A stretch of 57,844 nt of DNA from Companilactobacillus kimchiensis (GCF_001438805.1 NZ_JQCF01000014.1:1-57844); one strand, 5' to 3'. Counted from the first letter of the stretch, positions 35,564 to 44,096 are shown. Made by a program: numbers and translations. The notes: a model not told the origin generated them from the sequence alone.

Positions 35564-35700
35564 AAGATAGTTATGTTATGATTCCGAGCCAAGTACGGCT
35601 AGGTTAGTGAAATCTCACTGCTTGGTCCCTGAATTGTTCTATCTTAACGACAAAAATAGTCCACATTATCTGACATTATGATCAGTTAATATGGACTATT
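35564..35700 (+). ncRNA. Structured leader of unknown class upstream of an ECF S-component
   Basis: A closing stem AAGATAG (35564-35570)/CTATCTT (35639-35645) encloses CCAAG (35589-35593)/CTTGG (35621-35625) and an inner AGTGA/TCACT hairpin with an AATC loop. A second long hairpin follows, AATAGTCCACATTATCTGA with TCAGTTAATATGGACTATT (17 of 19 pairs). The order of an aptamer-like fold then a long stem, about 90 bases before the transporter gene, suggests a riboswitch-like regulator. It could instead be the proC terminator region. I could not match it to a known class. Confidence 0.4.
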
Positions 35701-35787
35701 TGCATTGAAAATATTATTTAAACTCTTTGTTCTTTGCTAAATAATCGGGTAGACTTAAGAAAATTAAATTTAGAGGGGTACAGAGAG

Positions 35788-36381
35788 TTGCAAAAACGTA
35801 AAGCTTATCGGACTGCGATTTTAGGTATACTTATTGCTATTATTTTTGTTCAATCGATGGTTCCATTTTTGGGATATATTCCAACCGGATTCATTAATAT
35901 TACTATTATTCATATTACAGTTATTGTGGCGGCCATTGTTTTGGGTCCCAAAGACGGTGCTATTGTTGGATTGGTTTGGGGAATTGGGACGATAATTCGT
36001 GCTTTTACCAGTCCAACGTCAATTATAGATACGACTGTTTTTACTAATCCCATCGTTGCGATTTTGCCAAGAATCGTTGTTGGTCTTGTCGCTGGTTGGA
36101 TCTATTTATGGTTCAGGAATCATACTAATAAAAAAGTTTTGGGAATGGCAATAGCAGCGGGTGTTGGTTCATTAACTAATACTGTTTTGGTTTTAGGACT
36201 GATGAGAGTAATGTATGCTAGTGCTATGGCACAAGCTTATGCGACGCAAACGGATTTATTAAATAAAATGTTATTAGTAATTATTGGAACCAATGGGGTA
36301 CCAGAAATGATTGCGGCGATTGTAATTGCTCCAGCGATTGCGACAGCAATTTTAAAATCAAACAGATTTTTAGACAATTAA
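35788..36381 (+). CDS. ECF transporter S component (vitamin-binding membrane subunit)
   Basis: A 197-residue membrane protein with six helices and the ECF S-component look: AYRTAILGILIAIIFVQSMV at the start, FINITIIHITVIVAAIVLGP and LVWGIGTIIRAF in the middle. The IP.GFIN..I.HI pattern resembles pantothenate-type (PanT-like) S components; that substrate is a guess. It needs a shared energising module (EcfA/A'/T) not in this window. The TTG at 35788 is chosen because GAGGGG lies 10 bases upstream. A structured leader lies upstream. Confidence 0.82.
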   Translation: MQKRKAYRTAILGILIAIIFVQSMVPFLGYIPTGFINITIIHITVIVAAIVLGPKDGAIVGLVWGIGTIIRAFTSPTSIIDTTVFTNPIVAILPRIVVGLVAGWIYLWFRNHTNKKVLGMAIAAGVGSLTNTVLVLGLMRVMYASAMAQAYATQTDLLNKMLLVIIGTNGVPEMIAAIVIAPAIATAILKSNRFLDN

Positions 36382-36462
36382 TGTAATTTATTGCAAATGG
36401 ATAAAAATATCTGCATATTTTCTGAAAATTAGGTATTCTATTATTTGGGAGAGTGATTTTCG

Positions 36463-37647
36463 ATGCAAAAGACATTAGTTATTAACGCTGGTAGCTCGTC
36501 ATTAAAGTGGCAGCTATTTGAAATGCCAGCTGAGACAGTTTTAGCTAGCGGTTTAGTTGAACGGATCAGTATGCCGGGTTCAATTTTTACTGTTAAATAT
36601 GGTGATCACCAAAAATTTGAAACAACAGTCGACAACTTGGATCAAGCTGACGCTGCCAAAATGGTTTTTGATGAGTTACAAAGATTAGATATTATTCAAG
36701 ACCTATCAGAAATTACTGCGGTAGCACATCGAGTAGTTGCTGGTGGTCAAGTTTTCAAGTCGGCTGTAGAAGTAACTCCAGAAGTTATCAAACAAATCAG
36801 AGAGTTAAGCAACTTTGCACCGCTCCATAATCCAATGGAAGCACAGGGAATTGAAACGATGGCGCAAACATTACCTAATGTTAAGCAATATGCTGTTTTT
36901 GACAGTCAATTCTTCACAGATCTTCCAGAAATGAATGCTATTTACAGTTTGCCTTATGAATTAACTCAGAAGTATCAGATTCGTCGTTATGGCGAACATG
37001 GAATTTCTCATAGTTATTTAACCGGACGGGCAGCCGAACTTTTACATAAGAATAAAAAAGATGTCAACTTGGTAACAATGCATCTTGGCAGTGGTGCTTC
37101 CTTAGCTGCTGTGAAAGATGGTAAGGCCTTTGATACATCAATGGGCTTTACACCATTAACCGGCGTTACAATGGGAACTAGAGCGGGTGATATTGATCCA
37201 GCTGTTGTCCCATACTTGATGAAGGAATTGAACATTAGTGATCCGGATGAGATTATGATGATGTTGAATCAAAAATCTGGTTTATTGGGTGTTTCAGGTA
37301 TTTCACCAGATATGCGTGAAATTAAAGCTCAAGAAAAAACTAATCCCCAGGCTAAATTAGCAATTGATATTTTTGTTAATCGAATTGTGAAATATGCTGG
37401 TAGTTATTTAACAGAATTGCATGGTGCAGATGCCCTAATCTTTGCTGGCGGCATTGGTGAACATAACGACCAATTACGTCAACAAATTATCAATGAATTA
37501 GCAATCTTTAATGTTAAATTAAATCCAGAATTAAACTTAGCTGGTAAAGAAGGCTTGATCAGTAGTAGTGATTCAGCAATTAAAGTTTTATTGATTCCCA
37601 CTGATGAAGAGTTAGCTATGGTTAGACAAGTAGCAGCTTTACAATAA
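36463..37647 (+). CDS. ackA: Acetate kinase (paralogue 2)
   Basis: A 394-residue enzyme with all conventional family motifs: VINAGSSSLKWQ (Asn at residue 7), AHRVVAGG, RRYGEHGISHSY, HLGSGASLAAV, MGTRAGDIDPA and FAGGIGEHN. It is clearly paralogous to the copy at 21.1 kb. This one keeps the usual GTR-GDIDP adenosine-site sequence and is the better candidate for the main pyruvate-derived ATP-forming step. GGGAG lies upstream of the ATG. It has its own terminator and no pta neighbour. Confidence 0.96.
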   Translation: MQKTLVINAGSSSLKWQLFEMPAETVLASGLVERISMPGSIFTVKYGDHQKFETTVDNLDQADAAKMVFDELQRLDIIQDLSEITAVAHRVVAGGQVFKSAVEVTPEVIKQIRELSNFAPLHNPMEAQGIETMAQTLPNVKQYAVFDSQFFTDLPEMNAIYSLPYELTQKYQIRRYGEHGISHSYLTGRAAELLHKNKKDVNLVTMHLGSGASLAAVKDGKAFDTSMGFTPLTGVTMGTRAGDIDPAVVPYLMKELNISDPDEIMMMLNQKSGLLGVSGISPDMREIKAQEKTNPQAKLAIDIFVNRIVKYAGSYLTELHGADALIFAGGIGEHNDQLRQQIINELAIFNVKLNPELNLAGKEGLISSSDSAIKVLLIPTDEELAMVRQVAALQ

Positions 37648-37653
37648 AAAATC

Positions 37654-37702
37654 AAAAATCCACGATCTCATTTATTTTAAAAATGAAGTCGTGGATTTTT
37701 TT
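37654..37702. terminator. Bidirectional terminator
   Basis: AAAAATCCACGA (37654-37665) pairs with TCGTGGATTTTT (37689-37700) around an inner AT-rich hairpin, between convergent ackA and gatD. Confidence 0.88.
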
Positions 37703-38375
37703 ATTTTGTGGCATTAGCCAAACGTTCTTTATGTGAGACAACAATTTTGTCAGCAATAGCTCGGGCAACATTTTCATTTTTGAGGATAGGTCCGTGAGAA
37801 TAACTACCGATAACGTTCTTATAACGCATACCTTCTTGTTTCTCATCCGGATTATTGCCATAACCCTCAACCATCTCGCCAAAAGGTTTTAATTTTGACT
37901 TATCGTCAAAGTATGTTCGACCACTGTGGTTCTCAAAAGCTTTAACAGTACCCCACTCAGTTTTATACTCAGTATCACCGATCATGCGGCTGTCAGCCTT
38001 ATAGACAGTGTGGAAGGGGAGAATATCCAATCCTTGAATGGTCTTACCACCACTGGTTTCGTAATATTTGCCAAGAAATTGATACCCACCACAGATACAA
38101 AGCATAGGCAGATTGTCTTCAATGTAATCTTGAATAGTTTGACGATGTCTTTGAAGATCAGAGGCAACGACAGATTGTTCAAAATCTTGACCACCACCGA
38201 AGAAAATGAAGTCATAATCAAAAGCATTGAATTTCATATCTAAGCTGATATTATCAACTTGTGTGTCATAACCCTTTTCTTTTAGAAGAAAGCTGAGGAT
38301 TTTAACATCACCACTATCTCCATAAGTGTTCATCAAATCTTCGTACAAATAAGCAAATTTTATAACTTCAGGCAT
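37701..38375 (-). CDS. gatD: Glutamine amidotransferase GatD (lipid II amidation subunit)
   Basis: A 224-residue class I glutamine amidotransferase domain of the CobB/CobQ-like group. The nucleophile is Cys95 (MLCICGGYQFLG) and the catalytic His is His194 (IGSYSHGPIL). The FGGGQDFEQ segment near 60 is typical of GatD. In staphylococci and streptococci GatD feeds ammonia to MurT to amidate the second-position glutamate of lipid II. Here no murT lies beside it: the upstream gene is the divergent pepC. MurT must then be elsewhere. GGAG lies before the ATG. Confidence 0.88.
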   Translation of the reverse strand: MPEVIKFAYLYEDLMNTYGDSGDVKILSFLLKEKGYDTQVDNISLDMKFNAFDYDFIFFGGGQDFEQSVVASDLQRHRQTIQDYIEDNLPMLCICGGYQFLGKYYETSGGKTIQGLDILPFHTVYKADSRMIGDTEYKTEWGTVKAFENHSGRTYFDDKSKLKPFGEMVEGYGNNPDEKQEGMRYKNVIGSYSHGPILKNENVARAIADKIVVSHKERLANATK

Positions 38376-38434
38376 AATTTTTCTCCAATATAATTAGAAA
38401 TATTGTAATATAGTTAACTAACGAGGTGATTGAA

Positions 38435-39757
38435 TTGACAAAAGAAATCAATAAAGAGATTTTAGCAGATTTTAACAAGAACTTAAATCAAGATGCAACT
38501 AATAATGTTCTAAAAAACGCTGTAGCACAAGCAGGGATATTTAAAGCATCAGAAAACCCTGAAGCCAAGACAATTCTAAATCCATCATTCAACGTAACCG
38601 TTGAAACGGGTAAAGTAGCTAATCAAAAGCACTCCGGCCGTTGCTGGTTGTTCGCGGCTTTGAATAACTTGAGAACTGAATTTGCTTTAAAAAATAACTT
38701 GAAGGACTTTGAACTATCACAAAATTATTTATCATTTTATGATCGTCTGGAAAAATCAAATTTATTCTATCAAAATATTTTAGAAACTGCAGCTTTACCA
38801 ATTGATGATCGAAAGGTTAATGCTATTTTCAGTAATCCTAATGGAGATGGTGGGTTTTGGAGATATGCGGCCAACTTAGTTGAAAAGTATGGTGTTGTTC
38901 CAAACTATGTTATGCCTGAAACCGCTGCTTCTGATAATACGACTGAATTTGATGCTATTGTCGGGAAACTACTCCGTAAAAATGGAATTGAATTACGTCA
39001 AATGGTGCAGGATAAAGCCTCTCAAGTAAATATTGACCACCGTGTAGAAGAAATGCTTTCAGAAATTTATAAACTTTGTGTTTACTCATTTGGTCAACCA
39101 CCAAAGGAATTTGAATTATCATTGCACACTGATAACGGTAAATTAATTGAGGAACACAGTATTACGCCAAAAGATTTCTTGAAACAATATTTTACAATGA
39201 ATTTGGAAGATTATGTTATTATCGAAAATTCACCACAAACAAGTAAGAAATATCATCAAACATATACGATTGAAACCTCAGGGAATATCGTTGGCGGTGC
39301 AATTGATAAGTTTCTTAATTTACCAATTGAACGTCTGAAAGAATTAAGTATTGCTCAATTAAAGGGTAATGATACTATTTGGTTCGGAAATGATGTCTTA
39401 GAGGATTCAGATCGTAAGAATGGTTACTTGATGAGTGACCTTTATCAATATGACAAAATTTTCGGTGGTGATTCTACAATTGAAAAAGGACTACGTTTGG
39501 ACTACAAACAAGGCCAAGTTTCACATGCGATGACTTTGACAGGTGTCAATTTAGTTGCTGGCCAGCCTAATCGTTGGAAAGTTGAAAATTCTTGGGGAGA
39601 ATCAGTTGGTGAAAAAGGTTACTTTATCATGGATGAAAACTGGTTTGAAGATTATGTCTATGAAGTTATCATTAACAAGAAATATCTAACTAAAGAAGAG
39701 CTGATTGAATATGAGCAAGAACCAATCGTGCTACCAGCTTGGGATTCATTGTCATAA
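38435..39757 (+). CDS. pepC: Aminopeptidase C (bleomycin-hydrolase family, C1B)
   Basis: A 440-residue cytoplasmic cysteine aminopeptidase of lactic acid bacteria used in peptide utilisation. The catalytic triad is visible: Cys70 in NQKHSGRCWLFAAL, His364 in QVSHAMTLTG and Asn385 in VENSWGESVG, with the oxyanion Gln64. Length is that of PepC; the closely related endopeptidases PepE/PepG cannot be fully excluded. The TTG at 38435 has GAGG ending 8 bases upstream. The alternative GTG at 38426 is inside that site. Divergent from gatD. Confidence 0.92.
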   Translation: MTKEINKEILADFNKNLNQDATNNVLKNAVAQAGIFKASENPEAKTILNPSFNVTVETGKVANQKHSGRCWLFAALNNLRTEFALKNNLKDFELSQNYLSFYDRLEKSNLFYQNILETAALPIDDRKVNAIFSNPNGDGGFWRYAANLVEKYGVVPNYVMPETAASDNTTEFDAIVGKLLRKNGIELRQMVQDKASQVNIDHRVEEMLSEIYKLCVYSFGQPPKEFELSLHTDNGKLIEEHSITPKDFLKQYFTMNLEDYVIIENSPQTSKKYHQTYTIETSGNIVGGAIDKFLNLPIERLKELSIAQLKGNDTIWFGNDVLEDSDRKNGYLMSDLYQYDKIFGGDSTIEKGLRLDYKQGQVSHAMTLTGVNLVAGQPNRWKVENSWGESVGEKGYFIMDENWFEDYVYEVIINKKYLTKEELIEYEQEPIVLPAWDSLS

Positions 39758-39836
39758 ATTGTAGTGAAAAATCAGATTTAAATACCATTTGTTTCGCCAA
39801 GTTAATAATGCGGTCTGGAACAAAGATTTTCTGCTT

Positions 39837-39890
39837 AAAATAAATAAGCTATAGCAATCTGAAAAAGATTACTATAGCTTATTTATTTTG
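39837..39890. terminator. Bidirectional terminator
   Basis: Long arms (39837-39860 and 39865-39890, core AATAAGCTATAG/CTATAGCTTATT) with a GAAA apex, between convergent pepC and the EAL gene. Confidence 0.9.
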
Positions 39891-39933
39891 ATTTTTGAAG
39901 ACTGAGCATATTATGCTTCAATCTAACTTAGCT

Positions 39934-40587
39934 TTATACCATAGAAGGTTTTCCGTAAAGATATCCTTGTTGAAGGTCGATACCAAATTTTTCAGCCAAT
40001 ACTTGATCATTACTGTCTTCGACACCTTCAAGAACCATGTCGAGACAATATTTCTTAGCTTGTTTAACCCAAAAGGCAATATATCCTGGAATCTCTTCAG
40101 CCCTATTTTCCATACGAAGGTTTTGCATAGCCAATTTGATTTTGTCCACATAAGGTAATAAAAATTTGATGTTATCAAAGGTGTTTGAACCAGTTCCAAC
40201 ATCATCGATAACTAGTGCGATATTATATTGATGAAGTAATAAACTGAATTCTTTAATATTTTGGAGAGACATGGCCTCAGTTAATTCAATAATTAATGAA
40301 ACGGGGTGAATTCTTTTTTTTAGTGCAATAATCTCCCCTAAAGTGGTTGGATCACTAGCTTGTTCATTATTTAAATTAAATGATAAGACTTTATTTTCCC
40401 CAAGATTTTTGTCAATTGCCGTAGCAGTTTTTTCAACTAATTTAACTTGATCTTCAATTGAAAGTTCAGTGAAATCCTTTGGTAGGTGCCAAGCACCATT
40501 ATCTTCTTTGCGTAAAAGAACCTCATATCCAAAAATGGAATTATCACTTTTGTTTATTTGTGGTTGAGCAAAAAAACTATATTTCGT
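39934..40587 (-). CDS. EAL-domain protein with an apparent ACG start codon
   Basis: The minus-strand frame is open from ACG at 40587 (TKYSFFAQPQINKS) to 39934 and encodes a single EAL domain of 217 residues. A perfect AGGAGG lies 8 bases before the ACG. No ATG, GTG or TTG occurs in frame until residue 106. EAL landmarks are altered: EVLLR for EALLR, ELTEA near 104, DDVGTG retained, DKIKLAM where the metal-binding KxD is expected, LEGVED and QGYLYGKP at the end. Cyclic di-GMP hydrolysis is doubtful. It may bind the dinucleotide, or the gene may be decaying after an ATG-to-ACG change. Confidence 0.75.
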   Translation of the reverse strand, partial: TKYSFFAQPQINKSDNSIFGYEVLLRKEDNGAWHLPKDFTELSIEDQVKLVEKTATAIDKNLGENKVLSFNLNNEQASDPTTLGEIIALKKRIHPVSLIIELTEAMSLQNIKEFSLLLHQYNIALVIDDVGTGSNTFDNIKFLLPYVDKIKLAMQNLRMENRAEEIPGYIAFWVKQAKKYCLDMVLEGVEDSNDQVLAEKFGIDLQQGYLYGKPSMV

Positions 40588-40799
40588 ATGTGTGTCCTCC
40601 TATCGCTTATTTAACTCATATTAGAGTATTTTATGACAGTTTATAGATTATGGCAACGAATTGAAATAAATAATATATATCAAGAATAATAAATATATTC
40701 ATATATTGTATTATAACGCCGCTATGAATAAAAATGTAAATAAAGCTTGTAAATGACCTAAGGTAATAAGCTATAAATAAAGTTAAGGAGGTGATATCT

Positions 40800-41537
40800 A
40801 TGTCTGAATACACTACAGGGGAATTAGCCAAATTAACCAATATTTCAGTTAGAACCATTCAATATTATGATAAAAAGGACCTTTTAAAACCGAACAGGCT
40901 ACTGGATAGTGATCGAAGAATTTATAATGATGCAGATGTAAGTCGCTTGAAGTTGATTCTGTTGTTGAAAAATCTTGGTTTGCCGTTAAGTGCAATTGCT
41001 GAGATTTTAGATAGTGAAAATTCTATGACGGTTTTAAATTTATTACTGGAACAACAAGAACGAGCACTGAAAACACAAATAGAAGTATCAAAGAATAAAT
41101 TAAAACTAGTTGAAGAAATAAAACGTAATTTACCTCAAATAGATCAAGTATCCATAAAATCAATTGCCGACATAGATAAAATTATGAATAATAAAAAATC
41201 GTTGAGAAAAGTTCATATCCACATGTTGTTATGGGGAATTCCAATTGACCTTATTGAAATTGGAACTTTAACTTGGGGAATTATCAAGAGTGATTGGACA
41301 CCTTTTATTATTGGGATGATCATTGTGGCAATTGGGGCGACATTATTAACTAAGTATTATTTTCAGAATACCAATTATATTTGTTCCAATTGTAATGCAG
41401 AGTTTAAACCGAAATTTTGGGCCGCATTTTTTGGGGTTCATAATTCAAAAGCTCGAAAGTTGGTTTGCCCTAATTGTGGCAAGAAGGATTATTGCGTGGA
41501 AGTTTATGACGAAAAACGGTCTATAAAATCAGCTTGA
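40800..41537 (+). CDS. Membrane-anchored MerR-family regulator with a C-terminal zinc ribbon
   Basis: 245 residues. The N-terminus is a MerR DNA-binding domain (YTTGELAKLTNISVRTIQYY through NRLLDSDRRIYNDADVSRLK), then a dimerisation coiled coil (to about 125). Two membrane helices follow (about 140-185) and a soluble tail with two CxxC pairs (CSNC and CPNC) forming a likely zinc ribbon. This one-component design would put the promoter-binding domain at the membrane. ATG 40800 has a full AAGGAGGTGAT site. The EAL gene is divergent and the BlaI/CopY-type gene lies 40 bases downstream, probably cotranscribed. The signal is unknown. Confidence 0.85.
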   Translation: MSEYTTGELAKLTNISVRTIQYYDKKDLLKPNRLLDSDRRIYNDADVSRLKLILLLKNLGLPLSAIAEILDSENSMTVLNLLLEQQERALKTQIEVSKNKLKLVEEIKRNLPQIDQVSIKSIADIDKIMNNKKSLRKVHIHMLLWGIPIDLIEIGTLTWGIIKSDWTPFIIGMIIVAIGATLLTKYYFQNTNYICSNCNAEFKPKFWAAFFGVHNSKARKLVCPNCGKKDYCVEVYDEKRSIKSA

Positions 41538-41577
41538 TTGTGTTATATAATGTTGTCAGGAAGAGAGGATAATTTTG

Positions 41578-42027
41578 ATGGATACTGTGAAAAAAGAACA
41601 GAAAAAAGTTGAAATTTCTTCAGCCGAATGGCAAATTATGAGGATTGTTTGGACTTTGAATCACGTGACTAGTTCAGAAATAATCAATCTTATGCAAAAA
41701 AAGCAACCATGGTCTGATTCGACAATTAAGACTTTGATTACAAGATTGACTAAGAAAGAATTTCTCAGTCGTGAAAAAGAAAATGGCAGATACATCTATT
41801 CGACTACGGTTGAAGAACAAGCAACAATGGATGAGTATGCTAATAGTTTGTTTAATGACTTTTGTGCCCACAAATCTGGCTTGGTATTAAATGAGTTGAT
41901 TGGTTCAATGGAAATTAGTCAGGCTGATATTAAATCATTACAGGAAACTTTGAATCATAAATTAGAAACTGCCCCTAAAAAAGTGCAATGTGACTGTCTA
42001 CCCGATGGTTGCGAAGATCTGTGTTAA
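41578..42027 (+). CDS. BlaI/MecI/CopY-family repressor with a C-terminal Cys cluster
   Basis: About 149 residues: an N-terminal winged helix of the penicillinase-repressor family (ISSAEWQIMRIVWTLNHVTS, then SDSTIKTLITRLTKKEFL) and a helical dimer region. The tail is CDCLPDGCEDLC. CopY copper repressors end in CxCx4CxC; here it is CxCx4CxxxC, so a metal-responsive CopY-type function is likely but variant. No CopA/CopB ATPase, beta-lactam gene or TACAnnTGTA cop box is nearby. The start may be TTG 41575 or ATG 41578. A terminator follows. Confidence 0.85.
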   Translation: MDTVKKEQKKVEISSAEWQIMRIVWTLNHVTSSEIINLMQKKQPWSDSTIKTLITRLTKKEFLSREKENGRYIYSTTVEEQATMDEYANSLFNDFCAHKSGLVLNELIGSMEISQADIKSLQETLNHKLETAPKKVQCDCLPDGCEDLC

Positions 42028-42052
42028 GATAAAGTTCCTTGGCAGGGGCACC

Positions 42053-42093
42053 AAAAAGGCTGAATTCACATTATTTTGTGAGTTCAGCTTTTT
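42053..42093. terminator. Intrinsic terminator
   Basis: AAAAAGGCTGAATTCACA pairs with TGTGAGTTCAGCTTTTT around TTATTT, downstream of the repressor gene. Confidence 0.88.
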
Positions 42094-42102
42094 CTTTTGC
42101 AT

Positions 42103-42270
42103 TTATTCTTTGTCCCAAGCCATATGGGTAGAATTAAGTTCCAATTCACCATCATCACTGTAAGTAACGGATGAGGTGTCATTGGACCAGGTACCAACCA
42201 AATTTTTACTAGATGAACGGAGATTTTCATTAATTAGATACTGACTTTCATGACTAAATCTTTCTGAAGA
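42103..42270 (-). pseudogene. Possible 3' remnant of a lipocalin-like gene
   Basis: A minus-strand frame without a start codon overlaps the acetyltransferase 3' end and reads NLVGTWSNDTSSVTYSDDGE and then LELNSTHMAWDKE before a stop. The GTW...YSDDGELEL...W pattern resembles the strand pattern of small lipocalin-like proteins. With no start or upstream part it is most likely a leftover C-terminus. Low confidence. Confidence 0.3.
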
Positions 42271-42758
42271 CTACCATTTAGATTAAAATTTTGACTACCA
42301 ATAGGTTTAAATCCAAATTGATGATAAAAATGAATAATTGGACGGTCATGTTCCCAAATGCTACTCCAGATGATATTTTTATGAAATTTTTTCGCTTGTT
42401 CAAAAGCAAAATTGATCAGTTTATTCTCAAGTCCAATATAACCAAAATTTTGGCGGAGGTAAATTCGATCGATTTCCAAAGAATTGGTACCCATATTCCT
42501 AGTTTGAGCGGAATTTAAATTAAGTTTTAAATAACCGGCTAATTTGTGGTTGTAATAAATAAAATAAAAATGTGATTGTGGGTTGATCATTTCACTAGCC
42601 AATTGCCCATAGTTGTAATTTTTCTTAGTGTAACTTGAAAGGTCACTGGTGGCACTACGGAAAGATTCGTTGAAAGTGTCAACGCTTAAAGTACGTAATT
42701 TTGGTAAATCAGCATAAGTGGTTTCTTTAATGTCGATAGGTAGAATATTAAATTTCAT
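42234..42758 (-). CDS. GNAT acetyltransferase
   Basis: A 174-residue GNAT-fold protein. SLEIDRIYLRQNFGYIGLENKLINFAFEQAKK (about 92-123) corresponds to the acetyl-CoA-binding strand and helix, with N-F-G-Y-I-G for the usual Q/RxxGxG/A loop, and IHFYHQFGFKPIG is the terminal family segment. Substrate unknown. It lies 15 bases after another GNAT gene in the same direction, so both are likely in one transcript. Confidence 0.85.
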   Translation of the reverse strand: MKFNILPIDIKETTYADLPKLRTLSVDTFNESFRSATSDLSSYTKKNYNYGQLASEMINPQSHFYFIYYNHKLAGYLKLNLNSAQTRNMGTNSLEIDRIYLRQNFGYIGLENKLINFAFEQAKKFHKNIIWSSIWEHDRPIIHFYHQFGFKPIGSQNFNLNGSLQKDLVMKVSI

Positions 42759-42773
42759 AAAAAAGCCTTCTTT

Positions 42774-43205
42774 TTAAAATTTCATCAACATATCTAAATG
42801 TGGAATGTTATCTTCTAAATACACATCGGAAATAGCTTTGAAGCCAAATTGTGAATAGAATTCTTGTAGATATGCCTGAGCTTGAATTTGAATTGGTTGT
42901 TTGGGAAAACGTTGTTTGATTTCATCGATTGTTGCAGCAACGATTTTCTCACCTAAACCAGATTTACGATATTCTTTAACAACTAAAACGCGGCCAAAAG
43001 TAATGTGGTCGCCCTTATCAATAATTCTAGTATAGGCTTTTAAATGACTATCTTCGATCAGACAAACATGAAGGTCATTATAATCATCATTATCAACTTC
43101 CTGATAAGGACAATTTTGTTCAACAACAAAAACCTTTACACGAGCATTTAGAATATCGATCAATTCTTTAGGACTGAGTTCATTTGTATTTTTGACAGTG
43201 ATCAT
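42774..43205 (-). CDS. ElaA-like GNAT acetyltransferase
   Basis: A 143-residue protein with the ElaA group hallmark RVKVFVVEQNCPYQEVDNDD (about 27-46) and the acetyl-CoA loop VVKEYRKSGLGEKIV (about 95-109), ending FYSQFGFKAIS. ElaA-type acetyltransferases are of uncertain substrate. ATG 43205 has GGAGGT upstream. It is the first gene of a two-GNAT operon. Confidence 0.88.
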   Translation of the reverse strand: MITVKNTNELSPKELIDILNARVKVFVVEQNCPYQEVDNDDYNDLHVCLIEDSHLKAYTRIIDKGDHITFGRVLVVKEYRKSGLGEKIVAATIDEIKQRFPKQPIQIQAQAYLQEFYSQFGFKAISDVYLEDNIPHLDMLMKF

Positions 43206-43337
43206 AAGTTACCTCCGAAATAAATAATTATTAATGATTATAGTAAAACTATTTTGTTGCATTTGCAACAATTATTTAAAAAGACATCTGTAAGTCAGCA
43301 TTGAATTAAGTTACTTATTAATATAGGATAAAAGGGT

Positions 43338-43355
43338 GTGAAACATGTGTTTCAC
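43338..43355. repeat. Palindrome made of ParB-site half-sequences upstream of rsmG
   Basis: GTGAAACATGTGTTTCAC consists of the two parS half-sites (TGTTTCAC and GTGAAACA) in swapped order around TG. It is not a normal parS site. It lies just before the rsmG ribosome-binding site and about 0.9 kb before parA. Confidence 0.4.
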
Positions 43356-43370
43356 GAGTGGAGGTACTTA

Positions 43371-44096
43371 ATGAAACCGGAAGAATTTTTTGAAGCCCTA
43401 GCTAAGCAGGGAATTGAGTTAAATGAGACTCAAAAAACACAGTTTGCAACTTATTTTCACGAATTAGTTGAAACAAATAAGGTCATGAATTTAACGACTA
43501 TTACTGATGAAGATCAAGTTTATTTAAAACATTTTTATGATTCGATTGTTTTAGGATTCGTGGATGATAAATTGTTGCATGAAGAATTAACATTATGTGA
43601 TGTTGGTTCAGGTGCAGGATTCCCATCTTTACCACTCAAAATAATTAACCCTAAGTTGAAGATCACAATTGTTGATTCTCTAAATAAACGAATTAAATTT
43701 TTGGATGGGTTAGTAACAAAATTGAATCTAACTGATGTTAGTTTAGTTCATGGCCGTGCTGAAGAGGTCGGTAAAAATTCACAATTCCGTGAATCTTTTG
43801 ACGTTGTAACTGCTCGGGCAGTTGCAGCAATGAATGTGTTGACTGAATTTTGTTTACCACTTGTTAAAGTTGGTGGTCAATTTGTCGCTATGAAGTCAGA
43901 AAAGGCACCGGAAGAGTTGAAAATAGCCCAATATGCTATTAAAACTTTGGGTGGCGAAATCAAACAACAGGAATCAATTGAACTGCCTAACGACGCAGGT
44001 ATTCGTAATTTTATCTTCGTTGGTAAAATTAAAAAGACACCAAAGAAATATCCTCGTAAACCAGGAACACCAGCCAAACAACCACTCGTGAAATAA
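43371..44096 (+). CDS. rsmG: 16S rRNA (guanine-527-N7) methyltransferase RsmG
   Basis: A 241-residue SAM-dependent methyltransferase that modifies G527 of 16S rRNA. The SAM-binding motif [16 protein letters not shown] (about 80-95) and [18 protein letters not shown] are characteristic (formerly GidB). ATG 43371 follows TGGAGGT; an in-frame upstream ATG at 43338 region lies within the palindrome and is rejected. It heads the conserved rsmG-parA-parB region. A basic tail ([18 protein letters not shown]) extends the family core. Confidence 0.94.
   Translation: MKPEEFFEALAKQGIELNETQKTQFATYFHELVETNKVMNLTTITDEDQVYLKHFYDSIVLGFVDDKLLHEELTLCDVGSGAGFPSLPLKIINPKLKITIVDSLNKRIKFLDGLVTKLNLTDVSLVHGRAEEVGKNSQFRESFDVVTARAVAAMNVLTEFCLPLVKVGGQFVAMKSEKAPEELKIAQYAIKTLGGEIKQQESIELPNDAGIRNFIFVGKIKKTPKKYPRKPGTPAKQPLVK

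Noticed and set aside
35564-35645. Leader as a preQ1-II, THF or TPP riboswitch
   Set aside because: The conserved nucleotides I know for these classes are not present; only the general stem layout is suggestive.
40631-40858. 75-codon minus-strand frame between the EAL and MerR genes
   Set aside because: It overlaps the MerR start and its ribosome-binding site and has no site of its own; the hydrophobic composition comes from AT-rich DNA.
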